64,000 bases of DNA from Cryobacterium sinapicolor (GCF_004403465.1 NZ_SOGQ01000013.1:6015-70014); one strand, 5' to 3'; counted from the first letter of the stretch, positions 1 through 9,119 are shown. Translations and numbers: made by a program. Notes: a model not told the origin generated them from the letters alone.

Positions 1-2812
1 CGGTCACAGCCAACTTGGCCTCCGCGAGGAGTGACTGAATCCGGGCATCCGTCGCCGGGTCACCGGTCGAGCTCGACGGGGTGGTGTCGCCCTCGGCCGG
101 GGTCTCCCCCTCCACGGGCGTTTCGGTCGGCGGCACATCGGTGTCGCCGGCGCTGGCACCGGAGTCGCCGCCGAAGAGCACGTCTAGGGCCTTGTCCAGC
201 GTGTCCTCGAATGCGATCTGGTCTCCGAAGGCGACGAGCACCTTCTGCAGCAGCGGGTAGCTGGTCTCACCCGTCGACTGCACGTAGACCGGCTGCACGT
301 AGAGCAGACCGCCACCGACAGGCACGGTGAGCAAGTTGCCGTTGAGGACCTTGGACTGGCCCTGCTTCAGCAGGTTCAACTGCTGCGAAACGGTCGGGTC
401 GGCGTTGAACTTGGCCTGCACCTGGCCGGGGCCGGGCACCGTCACATCCTTCGGCAGGTTGAGCAGGCGCAGCTTGCCGTAGCCTTCCGACCGCTTCCCG
501 TCGGTCGAACCGGCATCCGCGTCTACCGCCAGGTAGCCGGTCAGCACGTTTCGGCTGGTCGCGCCGCTCGCATCCGGAATGAAGGTCGAGTAGAGCGAGA
601 AGGCCGGCTTCTCCTGGCCCGGGACCTGCATGGTCAGGTAGTACGGCGGCTGCAGGGTCGTGTTCGTCGACGGCGACACCGGGTCGTTCGGCGTGGTCCA
701 GGCGTCGTCGACCGAGTAGAAGGAACCCGGGTCGGTGACATGGTACTTGCCCAGAACCCTGCGCTGCACCTTGAACATGTCGGCCGGGTAGCGCACGTGG
801 CTCATCAGGTCGCCACTCATCTCGGTCATCGGCTTGAGCGTTGACGGGAAGATCTTCTGCCAAGTCTTGAGCAGCGGATCCTCTTCGTCCCAGGCGTAGA
901 GGGTGACTTCGCCGTCATAGGCGTCGACCGTAGCCTTGACCGAGTTGCGCATGTAGTTGATGTTGTCGAGTGCGAACGGCTGCGGGGGCGTTTCCGTGTC
1001 GGCGATCGCGTCGCTCAGCCCCACTGAGGTGGAGTACGGGTAGGTGGCCGAGGTGGTGTACCCGTCCACGATCCACTTGACCTTGCCATCGACGATCGAC
1101 GGGTAGGCGTCCGAGTCGAGGGTGAGGTACGGGGCAACCTTCTGCACCCGGGTGACCGGGTCGCGATCGTACAGGATCTGCGACTTCTCGTTGACGGCGT
1201 TGGCCAGGAAGATCTGCTCCGACTGGAACTTGAGCGCGTAGATCAACTTGTTGAACGCGTTGTCGAGCTTAGGCCCGCCGTCGCCGGTGAAGGTCGTGTA
1301 AGTCTGCTGCGCGCCATCCGTTCCCGACGGGTAGTCGAGCTCGACCGGCTTGCTGCCCTCGGGCGCACCCACGATGGAGTACGGCGCGCTGGTCTCGCCG
1401 AAGTAGATCCGCGGCTCGTAGTCGGGCAGCGACCCGGTGCTCGGGATGCCCGACTCGAGGAACACGGGCTGGCCGGCGGCCGAGCGCTGGTTGCCGTAGG
1501 CCGCCACGACGCCGTACCCGTGGGTGTAGACCACGGTCGAGTTGACCCAGGTGTTACCGGCGTTCAGGCCGGACAGCTGCAGGTCGCGCACGGTGACCAC
1601 GGTGTCCTGGGACTTTCCGTCGATCGTGTATCGGTCGACGTCGAGGTTCTGCGGGAACTGGTAGTACTGCTTGAACTGCTCGAGCTGGGAGAAGGCGTCA
1701 CTGACCAGGGCAGGGTCGAGGATGCGGATGTTCGCGGTGGTCTCCGCGTCGGCGCGCAGGGCGCCGGGCTCGGCCGTCGTGCTCGCGTTGTAAGGAATCT
1801 CTTCCACGTCAGCCACGTCGTAGGCGTCGCGGGTGAGGTCGATGTTGCGTTGAATATAGGGTTCCTCGAGCGTCTTGGCGCTCGGGACCACCTGGAACCG
1901 CTGCACGACCCACGGGTACAGCGAGCCGAGCAGGAGGCTGCTCACGATCAGCAGCGCGGTGCCCACGATGGGCAGACGCCAACGGCCGATGACGGCCGTG
2001 AGGAGGAAGAGGATGGCGACGAGGGCAGCGATACCGGCCAGGATGGCCCGGCCCGGGATCGTGGCGTTCACGTCGGTGTAGCCGGCGCCGGTGATCAGGT
2101 CGTTGGTGTTGGTCAGGGTGGAGTACTGGTCGAGCCAGATGCTCACAGCCTGGAGCATCAGGTAGAGCGCGGCCGTCACGGCGATCTGGATGCGGGCGGC
2201 CTTGGAGACGATGACCTCGCGCCCGCTCACCCGGATCGAACCGTACAGGTAGCTCGTGGCCGCGGCGACCAGAGCCGAGATGAGCACGACGGCCGATGCG
2301 AAGCCGAGCACGGAGTGGAAGAAGGGGAGATCGAACAGGTAGAACGAGACGTCCAGCTTGAACTGGGGGTCGACTCGGCCGGTATCCGTGCGGTTGAGCC
2401 ACATCAGGACGACCTGCCAGCGCGTCGCCGCGGCGACGCCGGCGAACAGGCCGAGCAGCGCGGGGATGCCGTACATGGCGAGGCGGCGCAGCGGCTCGAT
2501 GACCTGCTGGTAGCGGTCGAGCTGCGAATTGAGCTTTGCGTAGACCGGCCGCGACCGGTAGGCGATCTGGATGCTCACCCAGACCGGGACCGCCATGGCG
2601 ACGAATCCGATCAGGAAGAGTGTGGCACCGGCGAACCACTGCGTGGTCAGCACGCTGAGGAAGCCGAGCTGGTCGAACCAGAGCACGTCGGCATAGAGTC
2701 CCGCGAATACGAAGAAGATGATCACCAACCCCGCGATGATCGCTGCCGTAATGGCAAGGGGAGCACGGCTGCGCTGTGGCGCGGGCGCGCTACGGGGTTG
2801 TTGTGACGTCAC
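1..2812 (-). CDS. UPF0182 family membrane protein (3' part cut by window edge)
   Basis: The reading frame is open from a GTG at 2812 to the left edge, giving about 937 codons with the C-terminus outside the window. The N-terminal third has several hydrophobic segments: a first one starting about 20 residues in, and others around residues 55-75, 105-125, 165-195 and 235-265. A long soluble region rich in Tyr, Asp and Pro follows. This architecture, and segments such as 'PYPYSTSVGLSDAIADT'-like and 'PPYYLTMQVPGQ', fit the UPF0182 family of actinobacteria, which is normally about 950-1000 residues, so little is missing. A purine-rich AAGAGG lies 8 nt before the GTG. The end visible here carries a Pro/Thr/Glu-rich low-complexity stretch, typical for the family. 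The biochemical function of the family is unknown. It is followed upstream on the same strand by the PDZ protease gene. Confidence 0.9.
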   Translation of the reverse strand, partial: MTSQQPRSAPAPQRSRAPLAITAAIIAGLVIIFFVFAGLYADVLWFDQLGFLSVLTTQWFAGATLFLIGFVAMAVPVWVSIQIAYRSRPVYAKLNSQLDRYQQVIEPLRRLAMYGIPALLGLFAGVAAATRWQVVLMWLNRTDTGRVDPQFKLDVSFYLFDLPFFHSVLGFASAVVLISALVAAATSYLYGSIRVSGREVIVSKAARIQIAVTAALYLMLQAVSIWLDQYSTLTNTNDLITGAGYTDVNATIPGRAILAGIAALVAILFLLTAVIGRWRLPIVGTALLIVSSLLLGSLYPWVVQRFQVVPSAKTLEEPYIQRNIDLTRDAYDVADVEEIPYNASTTAEPGALRADAETTANIRILDPALVSDAFSQLEQFKQYYQFPQNLDVDRYTIDGKSQDTVVTVRDLQLSGLNAGNTWVNSTVVYTHGYGVVAAYGNQRSAAGQPVFLESGIPSTGSLPDYEPRIYFGETSAPYSIVGAPEGSKPVELDYPSGTDGAQQTYTTFTGDGGPKLDNAFNKLIYALKFQSEQIFLANAVNEKSQILYDRDPVTRVQKVAPYLTLDSDAYPSIVDGKVKWIVDGYTTSATYPYSTSVGLSDAIADTETPPQPFALDNINYMRNSVKATVDAYDGEVTLYAWDEEDPLLKTWQKIFPSTLKPMTEMSGDLMSHVRYPADMFKVQRRVLGKYHVTDPGSFYSVDDAWTTPNDPVSPSTNTTLQPPYYLTMQVPGQEKPAFSLYSTFIPDASGATSRNVLTGYLAVDADAGSTDGKRSEGYGKLRLLNLPKDVTVPGPGQVQAKFNADPTVSQQLNLLKQGQSKVLNGNLLTVPVGGGLLYVQPVYVQSTGETSYPLLQKVLVAFGDQIAFEDTLDKALDVLFGGDSGASAGDTDVPPTETPVEGETPAEGDTTPSSSTGDPATDARIQSLLAEAKLAVT

Positions 2813-2907
2813 GAATTGGCCTCTTGATCTCGAAATCGGCGGTCAAGCTTCATTCTAGACAACCGTCCCGAACGAATGCCGCACGTTCGCTGGGGAGTGG
2901 CTCGGGG

Positions 2908-4011
2908 TTATCCGAGTGGGCACTGCTCCAGGGCGTCGGTGTCCGAACCGATGCGGACGGCGTCGAGCGCGGCCAGTGCGTCGTCGAGGGTTTCGACGGA
3001 GAAGACCGTCATCCCGTCCGGCACATGCCCGGTGACCTCGTCGCAGTTGTCTGCGGGCGCGAGGAACCAGTCGACGTCATTCTGATCGGCACCGATCAGC
3101 TTCTGCCGGATGCCGCCGATCGGTCCCACCTCGCCAGCCTGGTTGATCGTGCCGGTGCCCGCGACATCCTCACCGCCCTGAATGAACCCAGGGGTGAGCG
3201 TGTCGATGATGCCGAGCGCGAACATCATGCCCGCACTGGGCCCGCCGACAGAATCGAGCTCGATCGTGACCTCGAAGGGGAAGTCGTAGTCGCTCGTCAC
3301 GTTGATTCCCACCACGACGGCCTCACCTGCCTCGACCGGGGTTACCTCGACGGTCTCTCCGGCGCCGTCCCGGATGATTCCGATGGATGCGGCGTCGTCG
3401 ACCCCGTTCCGCGTCAACGCCTCGCGCAGGGCCGTGATGTCGGCGACCTCTTGGCCGTTCACCGAGACCACCTGGTCGCCGGCGGCGATGGCTCCCTCGG
3501 CGGGCGAGTCGTCGGGCAGGGAGACGACCGAGAGGATCGTCGGGTAGTCATAGCCAAGACTGGTCAGAGCGGCGGCGATGGCATCCTGCTGCGAATTCAC
3601 CATCTGCGCCTGGGTCTGCTCCTCGCGCTGCTTCGTGCTCACGTCGGGCGGGAACGCCGACTCGAGCGGGATCACAGCCTGGTTCGGGTCGAGCCAGGCG
3701 GCGGCGACGCTGAGCCAGCTCGGCCGGTTGTCGGGATTGCCCACGAGCGAGACGGTCAGCAGGTCGAGGCTGCCCTCGGTCGGGTAGACGGGTTCGCCCG
3801 ACACGGAGATGAGCTGCACTCGCTCGCCGTCCTGTTCGGCCGTGCCGATGGTGTTGTAGACCGGGCCCGGCTTCTCGATCACATACGGCGACGGCGTCAC
3901 GGCGAGGATGAGGCCGATGACCATGGCGATCCCGAGCACCACCCAGCCTGCCCCGACGGCGCGAGTGGATCGGCCGGACGGCGGTACTGGGTGATCGGTG
4001 AAGAGGGCCAC
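2908..4011 (-). CDS. PDZ-domain Lon-like (S16) membrane protease
   Basis: A 367-residue protein with one N-terminal membrane segment (about residues 20-40), a PDZ domain (about 150-230) and a C-terminal Lon-type protease domain. The Ser-Lys dyad is visible: 'GGPSAGMMF' holds the nucleophilic Ser and 'GGIRQK' holds the Lys. This is the YlbL/PDZ-Lon family, anchored in the membrane with its catalytic part outside. The B. subtilis homologue cleaves a membrane cell-division inhibitor; no substrate is known for actinobacterial forms. The GTG at 4011 is preceded by GGAAGGAG with a 4-nt gap. It lies directly upstream of the UPF0182 gene (95 bp) and is divergent from the DUF2342 gene, an arrangement that recurs in actinobacteria. 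Confidence 0.9.
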   Translation of the reverse strand: MALFTDHPVPPSGRSTRAVGAGWVVLGIAMVIGLILAVTPSPYVIEKPGPVYNTIGTAEQDGERVQLISVSGEPVYPTEGSLDLLTVSLVGNPDNRPSWLSVAAAWLDPNQAVIPLESAFPPDVSTKQREEQTQAQMVNSQQDAIAAALTSLGYDYPTILSVVSLPDDSPAEGAIAAGDQVVSVNGQEVADITALREALTRNGVDDAASIGIIRDGAGETVEVTPVEAGEAVVVGINVTSDYDFPFEVTIELDSVGGPSAGMMFALGIIDTLTPGFIQGGEDVAGTGTINQAGEVGPIGGIRQKLIGADQNDVDWFLAPADNCDEVTGHVPDGMTVFSVETLDDALAALDAVRIGSDTDALEQCPLG

Positions 4012-4141
4012 CGGTCTCCTTCCAGGGATTGTGCCGGCTGTTCGCGGCAGGCGGACACCGGTTTACCAGCGTAGGTCATTTCCCAGTTCGCTCCGGGGAT
4101 CTCGGGCTAGCGTAGGAGAACGCGACTGAGAGGTGCCTGAA

Positions 4142-5506
4142 GTGGCCGACGACGACTCCCGACCCGACGAGGGTCACAATCCCGAAGATGAGTTTCGGGA
4201 CATGCTGCGCGACATCCTGAGTGGGAAGTCGTCCATCGACCCGAGCCAGCTGGCCGGGGCGGCGGGCCTCCCGAGCGACCCCGCGAGCATCTCCGCGCTG
4301 ATGAACCAGTTGCAGGGAGCCCTGCGCGGCAGCGGCGACGGCTCCATCAATTGGGATGCCGCTCTCAGCCAGGGCCAGGAACGTGCGGCCCAGGGTCAGC
4401 TCGATGTGACCCCGGCCGAACGTGCCGCCCTCGACCAGGCGTTCCACATCGCCTCCCTCTGGCTGGACGAAGTGATCTCGGTCGCGGAGCTCACTACTCC
4501 GCCGCGCCTGATGACCCGCAAGGAATGGGTCACCGCGACCATGCCGCTCTGGACCCAGCTCGCCGAGCCCGTGGCGACCAGCATCTCCGATTCCCTGACC
4601 CGGGTACTTACCGACCAGGCCCCTGAGGAGCTCAAGGGCATGATGGCCGGTGCCGGCCAGGTGATGCGCAGCATCGGCGGCACCCTGTTCGCCATGCAGC
4701 TCGGCCAAGTCGTGGGCCAGCTGTCCAGCGAGGTCGTCTCCGGCGGCGACGTCGGCATCCCTCTGCTCAGCGACCAGCAGGCCGCCCTGCTCCCTCAGAA
4801 CGTGGCCGCGTTCGGCGAGGGTCTCGACGTGCCCGCCGACCAGGTGCAGATCTACCTCGCCGTGCGCGAGATCGCCCACGCTCGCCTGTTCCGCCACTCC
4901 CGGTGGCTGCGCCTGCACCTGATCAGTTCGATCACGGACTTCGCCCGTGGCATCCACATCGACTCCAGCCGCCTCGAGCAGCTCGCGGACGGCTTCGACC
5001 CGGCGAATCCGGAGGAACTGCGTGCGGCCATGGTCGACGGCTCACTGATCCCGCCGAAGAGCGAGGCCCAGCTGGCCGCGCTCTCCCGACTCGAGACGAT
5101 GCTGGCCCTGATCGAGGGCTGGGTCGATGTCGTCACGCTCGAGGCCACGAGTCGGCTGCCCCGAGCGGACGCGATCGCCGAGACGGTGAAGCGGCGCCGG
5201 GCATCCGGTGGCCCTGCCGAGTCGGCGTTCGCCACCCTGGTCGGGCTCGAACTGCGGCCCCGGCGGCTGCGCGAGGCCGCCGCCCTGTGGCAGGCCGTGG
5301 CGGATGCCGTCGGCAACGAGAAGCGCGACGAACTGTGGGCACACCCGGACCTTCTGCCCTCGTCAGCGGACCTCGACGACCCGCAGGCCCTCGTGGCCCG
5401 CCTGACCAGCTCGGCGGCCGGGGCCGAGCCGGTGCTGGACGAGGTGGACCAGGCCCTGGAAGATCTGCTCCGCGACGACGACACGGAGCGGCCGCACGAG
5501 GTCTAG
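4142..5506 (+). CDS. DUF2342 zincin-like (putative metallopeptidase) protein
   Basis: A 454-residue soluble protein of the DUF2342 / TIGR03624 family, annotated in databases as a putative hydrolase or zinc-dependent metalloprotease. The core 'REIAHARLFRH' sits where HExxH would lie in zincins. The first His is replaced by Arg while E-x-x-H is kept, as I recall being usual in this family, so enzymatic activity is unproven. The N-terminus is acidic and the C-terminus ends in an acidic Leu/Asp-rich tail. I chose the GTG at 4142 because GAGAGG ends 8 nt upstream and a TAGCGT -10 box lies at 4108-4113; an in-frame GTG at 4133 has no spaced ribosome-binding site. The gene is monocistronic, divergent from the PDZ protease and convergent with the aldehyde dehydrogenase operon. 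Confidence 0.85.
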   Translation: MADDDSRPDEGHNPEDEFRDMLRDILSGKSSIDPSQLAGAAGLPSDPASISALMNQLQGALRGSGDGSINWDAALSQGQERAAQGQLDVTPAERAALDQAFHIASLWLDEVISVAELTTPPRLMTRKEWVTATMPLWTQLAEPVATSISDSLTRVLTDQAPEELKGMMAGAGQVMRSIGGTLFAMQLGQVVGQLSSEVVSGGDVGIPLLSDQQAALLPQNVAAFGEGLDVPADQVQIYLAVREIAHARLFRHSRWLRLHLISSITDFARGIHIDSSRLEQLADGFDPANPEELRAAMVDGSLIPPKSEAQLAALSRLETMLALIEGWVDVVTLEATSRLPRADAIAETVKRRRASGGPAESAFATLVGLELRPRRLREAAALWQAVADAVGNEKRDELWAHPDLLPSSADLDDPQALVARLTSSAAGAEPVLDEVDQALEDLLRDDDTERPHEV

Positions 5507-5539
5507 CTCACGATCGCATCGGGTAGGCAGTCGGGCCCT

Positions 5540-5624
5540 AACGAATTCGACGGAGATTTTCCGGTTGTGAGGCCGGAAAAGCACTTTTTCGGCCGTGTCG
5601 GCCATAATCTCCGTCGAATTCGTT
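5540..5624. repeat. 85-bp interspersed palindromic element, copy 1
   Basis: Arms of 19 bp (5540-5558 and 5606-5624) are perfect inverted copies, AACGAATTCGACGGAGATT and its complement, and pairing extends one base further on each side. They enclose a 47-bp interior that holds smaller stems (TTCCGG/CCGGAA) and an AAAA-GCAC-TTTT motif. The element sits between convergent genes, and its right arm contains the first two bases of the short aldehyde dehydrogenase's stop codon. Other copies are at 22888, 43360 and 47837. Confidence 0.95.
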
Positions 5625-6486
5625 AGATCAGGCCCTTCGTGTGCCAGATCGTCTTCGTCTCGGTGAACGCCAGGATGCGGGCCAAAGAGGGGCTCGCGGC
5701 ATCCGGACCGTTCTCGGGCTGCAGCACCCGGGTGAGCGTCTCGGCCGCGTCGATCTCAAGGTGGATCCAGTCCAGGTCGCCGGCGCCGACCAGGTCGAGG
5801 GCGTTGACGTCGGCGTGACTGGCCAGCCACGGTGCCATCTCGGCCGGCGATCCGGTGAGGATGTTGACCACGCCTCCAGGAACGTCGCTGGTGGCAAGCA
5901 CTTCGCCCAGGCTGATCGCCGAGAGCGGCATGGCCTCGTTCGCGACGACGACCACGGTGTTGCCGGGCACCAACGCGGGGGCGATCGCGCTGACCAGACC
6001 GAGCAGGGATCCCCCGGTCTGCGGCGCGATGATCGCGACGACACCGGTGGGCTCCGGCACCGAGAGGTTGAAGTACGGCCCCGACACCGGGTTGGCGTTG
6101 CCGGCCACCTGCAGGTACTTGTCGGCCCAGCCGGCGTACCAGACCCAGCGATCGATCGACTCGTCGACCTGGGCGGACGCGGCGGCGGGCGTCACGCCCT
6201 CCGACTGCACGATTTCGGCCACGAACTGCGCCCGGCGCCCCTCGAGCAGCTCCGCGATGCGGTAGAGCACCTGGCCGCGGTTGTAGGCCGTGGCGCCGGC
6301 CCAGCCGCCGAGGGCCGAGCGGGCTGCGACGACGGCGTCACGAGCATCCTTACGGCTGGCCTTGGCGGCGTTGGCGAGGAATTCCCCGTCGTGGGAGCGG
6401 ATCTCGTAGACCCGGCCCGACTCGCTCCGCGGGAACTTGCCGCCGAGGTAGAGCTTGTAGGTCTTGGGAACGGCGAGGCGGGTCAC
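5623..6486 (-). CDS. half-length aldehyde dehydrogenase family protein, no catalytic Cys
   Basis: 287 residues that align with the N-terminal NAD-binding domain of aldehyde dehydrogenases ('YLGGKFPRSESGRVY' start, 'TGVVAIIAPQTGGSLLGLV', 'VPGGVVNILTG'). The protein ends where the catalytic domain should begin, so the active-site Cys and the EL-G-G-K region are absent. It overlaps the upstream full-length aldehyde dehydrogenase by GTGA, so translation is probably coupled. A paired full-length and short ALDH next to deoC is, as I recall, seen in other actinobacteria, which would point to a retained non-catalytic subunit rather than fresh decay; I could not check this. The stop codon lies inside the right arm of the 85-bp palindrome, so insertion of that element could also have set the 3' end. 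Function is unknown. Confidence 0.8.
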   Translation of the reverse strand: MTRLAVPKTYKLYLGGKFPRSESGRVYEIRSHDGEFLANAAKASRKDARDAVVAARSALGGWAGATAYNRGQVLYRIAELLEGRRAQFVAEIVQSEGVTPAAASAQVDESIDRWVWYAGWADKYLQVAGNANPVSGPYFNLSVPEPTGVVAIIAPQTGGSLLGLVSAIAPALVPGNTVVVVANEAMPLSAISLGEVLATSDVPGGVVNILTGSPAEMAPWLASHADVNALDLVGAGDLDWIHLEIDAAETLTRVLQPENGPDAASPSLARILAFTETKTIWHTKGLI

Positions 6487-8030
6487 TTGGCTGCCTTCTT
6501 TCTTGAAACGGGGGTCTTCTCAGCCGGCGAAGCGACAGCCGGTGCGACGGATGCCGCGGGCGCGGCCGTCACGGTGCGCGCGGCCGCTCGGCCGGCGGCG
6601 GGCTTGAGGTACGCGGCGAGGCCGTGGCGGCCGCCCTCGCGGCCGTAGCCGGACTCCTTGTACCCGCCGAAGGGGCTGGCCGGGTCGAAACGGTTGAACG
6701 TGTTCGCCCAGATCACGCCGGCGCGCAGCTTGTCGGCGACGGCCAGCATCCGGCTGCCCTTCTCGGTCCAGATGCCGGCGGATAGGCCGTAGGGGGTGTT
6801 GTTGGCCTTGGCGACGGCCTCGGCCGGGGTGCGGAAGGTGAGCACGGAGAGCACCGGACCGAAGACCTCGTCGCGGGCGATGCGGTGACTGGTGGAGACA
6901 TTGGTGAAGATGGTCGGCTTGAACCAGAAGCCGGTCTCGGGCAGCACACAGTCCGGACTCCAGCGCTCGGCGCCTTCCTGCTCGCCGATGTCGGTGAGTT
7001 CCCGGATGCGCGCCAGCTGCTCCGCGCTGTTGATGGCGCCGATGTCGGTGTTCTTGTCCATCGGGTCCCCGAGGCGCAGGGTGGACAGGCGCGCCTTGAG
7101 ACGCTCGATCACGTCGTCGTGGATCGACTCCTGCACGAGAAGGCGGCTGCCGGCGCAGCAGACGTGACCCTGATTGAAGAAGATGCCGTTGACGATGCCC
7201 TCGATGGCCTGGTCGATGGGCGCGTCGTCGAAGACGATGTTCGCGGCCTTGCCGCCGAGCTCGAGGATGACCTTCTTGTCGGTGCCGGCCACCGAGCGGG
7301 CAATGGCCCGGCCGGCTCCGGTGGAGCCGGTGAACGCGACCAGGTTGACGCCGGGGTGGCCGACGAGGGCCTTCCCGGTGTCGCGGCCGCCGGTGACGAT
7401 GTTGACGACGCCGGCCGGCAGGTCGGCCTGCTGCAGGATCTCGGCGAAAAGGAGCGCGGTCAGCGAGGTGGTCTCGGCCGGCTTGAGCACGACCGTGTTG
7501 CCGGCGGCGAGGGCCGGCGCGATCTTCCAGGCCAGCATCAGCAGCGGGAAGTTCCACGGGATCACCTGGGCGGCGACGCCCCGCGCGGACGGCGTGGGGC
7601 CGACCCCGGCGTGGTCGAGCTTGTCGGCCCAGCCGGCGTAGTAGAAGAACCAGGCGGCGACCAGAGGCACGTCGACGTCGCGGCTCTCTTTGATCGGCTT
7701 GCCGTTGTCGAGGGTCTCGGCCACGGCGAGCTCACGGGCCCGCTCCTGCACGAGGCGGGCGATGCGGAACAGGTACTTGCCGCGATCGCTGCCGGAGAGC
7801 TTCGACCAGGTCTTGTCGTAGGCGCGACGGGCGGCGGACACGGCCGCGTCGACATCCGCCGCGTCAGCGTGGGCGATCATCGCGATCTGTTTCTCGGTGG
7901 CCGGGTTGATGCTCTGGAACGGCTCACCGCGACCGGCGACGAACTGGCCGTCGATGAACAGTCCGTAATCCGCACGCAGGTTCAGGAGGGCCTGCGACTC
8001 CGGGGCCGGAGCGTAGTCAAGGAAGCTCAT
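6483..8030 (-). CDS. NAD(P)-dependent aldehyde dehydrogenase
   Basis: A 515-residue full-length aldehyde dehydrogenase. Visible landmarks are 'VIPWNFPLLMLAWKIAPAL', the 'FTGSTGAGRAIA' nucleotide loop, the general-base Glu in 'LELGGKAANIV', the catalytic Cys in 'NQGHVCCAGSRL', and 'EVFGPVLSVL'. An Ala/Lys-rich tail of about 40 residues follows the usual end ('GYGREGGRHGLAAYL'). It lies 10 bp after deoC with a TGAGGA ribosome-binding site and overlaps the next gene by 4 bp. DeoC releases acetaldehyde, so oxidation of acetaldehyde to acetate (or acetyl-CoA entry via acetate) is the likely job, inferred from context. It acts in the cytoplasm. Confidence 0.93.
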   Translation of the reverse strand: MSFLDYAPAPESQALLNLRADYGLFIDGQFVAGRGEPFQSINPATEKQIAMIAHADAADVDAAVSAARRAYDKTWSKLSGSDRGKYLFRIARLVQERARELAVAETLDNGKPIKESRDVDVPLVAAWFFYYAGWADKLDHAGVGPTPSARGVAAQVIPWNFPLLMLAWKIAPALAAGNTVVLKPAETTSLTALLFAEILQQADLPAGVVNIVTGGRDTGKALVGHPGVNLVAFTGSTGAGRAIARSVAGTDKKVILELGGKAANIVFDDAPIDQAIEGIVNGIFFNQGHVCCAGSRLLVQESIHDDVIERLKARLSTLRLGDPMDKNTDIGAINSAEQLARIRELTDIGEQEGAERWSPDCVLPETGFWFKPTIFTNVSTSHRIARDEVFGPVLSVLTFRTPAEAVAKANNTPYGLSAGIWTEKGSRMLAVADKLRAGVIWANTFNRFDPASPFGGYKESGYGREGGRHGLAAYLKPAAGRAAARTVTAAPAASVAPAVASPAEKTPVSRKKAAK

Positions 8031-8040
8031 GGTGTAATCC

Positions 8041-9060
8041 TCAATCCATCGTCACGTAGTCGGGGCCGCAATAGTGCCCGGAGGTCATCTTCTGACGCTG
8101 CATCAGCACGTCGTTCAGCAGGCTCGACGCCCCGAACCGGAACAGGCCCGGCGTGAGCCATTCCTCGCCCACGGTTTCGGCGACGGTCACGATGTACTTG
8201 GTGGCGTCTTTGGATGTGCGGATGCCGCCGGCCGGCTTCACACCGACCCTCGCCCCGGTGAGGCGGTACCAGTCGCGCACGACCTCGAGCATGGAGAGGG
8301 TCACGGGCAGGGTGGCCGCGACGGGCACCTTGCCGGTGGAGGTCTTGATGAAGTCGCCGCCGGCCAGGATCGCGAGCCACGACGCACGACGCACGTTGTC
8401 GTAGGTGTTCAGTTCCCCGGTCTCGAGGATCACCTTGAGGTGCGCAGAGCCGCCGTCGGGACGGCGGCAGCTCTGCTTGACCGCCACGATCTCGTCGTAG
8501 ACCTGACCGAACCGGCCGGACAGGAACGCCCCGCGGTCGATGACCATGTCGATCTCGTCGGCGCCGGCCGCGACGGCGTCGTGCACGTCCGCCAGCTTGA
8601 CGGCGAGGGACGCACGCCCACTCGGGAAGGCGGTGGCGACGGCGGCGACGTTCACGCCGGCATCCGTGCCCGCGGAGTGCGCGGAACCGAGGGCGGCGAC
8701 CGCGTGCGGAACCATATCGCCGTAGACGCAGACCGCGGCCACCCGGGGGCAGCTCAGGTCGCCGGCGTCGGGCGTGAGTGCCTTGCCGACCAGGGACCTC
8801 ACCTTGCCGGGGGTGTCGGCGCCCTCGAGGGTGGTCAGGTCGATCAGGCTGATGATCTTGTCGATCGCCCACTTCTTCGAGCTGGTCTTGACCGAACGGG
8901 TGCCGAGGTCGGCGGCACGCTGTTCCAGGCCGACGGCGTCGACGCCGGGGATGCCGTGCAGGTAGCGCCGCAGGTTCGCATCCGTGGCTTCTCCGCCGAT
9001 GAGCGCCAGGGCGCGTTCCCCGGTGCTCAGCTGGGCCATGGCCGTGTCACTGGTTGTCAT
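8041..9060 (-). CDS. deoC: deoxyribose-phosphate aldolase
   Basis: 339 residues. It cleaves 2-deoxyribose-5-phosphate to glyceraldehyde-3-phosphate and acetaldehyde, the last step of deoxynucleoside breakdown. The Schiff-base lysine lies in 'GGDFIKTSTGK', with the second conserved Lys in 'VGVKPAGGIR'. The protein has an N-terminal extension of about 60 residues compared with the E. coli enzyme, as in many actinobacteria. The ATG at 9060 has GAGGAC 6 nt upstream; the frame is open much further upstream but only because of GC-rich shadow coding. It is the first enzyme gene after the SorC-type regulator and is followed by two aldehyde dehydrogenase genes in one operon. Confidence 0.95.
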   Translation of the reverse strand: MTTSDTAMAQLSTGERALALIGGEATDANLRRYLHGIPGVDAVGLEQRAADLGTRSVKTSSKKWAIDKIISLIDLTTLEGADTPGKVRSLVGKALTPDAGDLSCPRVAAVCVYGDMVPHAVAALGSAHSAGTDAGVNVAAVATAFPSGRASLAVKLADVHDAVAAGADEIDMVIDRGAFLSGRFGQVYDEIVAVKQSCRRPDGGSAHLKVILETGELNTYDNVRRASWLAILAGGDFIKTSTGKVPVAATLPVTLSMLEVVRDWYRLTGARVGVKPAGGIRTSKDATKYIVTVAETVGEEWLTPGLFRFGASSLLNDVLMQRQKMTSGHYCGPDYVTMD

Positions 9061-9073
9061 GAAGTGTCCTCGA

Positions 9074-9117
9074 GGTCGGAGTGCGGTCGGAGTGCGGTCG
9101 GGGTGAGGTCGGAGTGC
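9074..9117. repeat. 11-bp tandem repeat, four units
   Basis: Four units of GGTCGGAGTGC (the third is GGTCGGGGTGA) fill the 59-bp gap between the regulator stop and the deoC ribosome-binding site. They probably arose by slippage. A variable copy number could alter the regulator-deoC spacing. Confidence 0.85.
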
Positions 9118-9119
9118 GG

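Noticed and set aside
1520..2806. A 428-codon open frame on the plus strand opposite UPF0182
   Set aside because: Antisense shadow; the minus-strand frame has the UPF0182 membrane helices and an uninterrupted frame to the window edge.
5540..5624. The 85-bp element as an insertion-sequence end or MITE with target duplication
   Set aside because: I could not see a consistent short direct repeat flanking the four copies. Empty-site comparison would be required, so mobility is left open rather than claimed.
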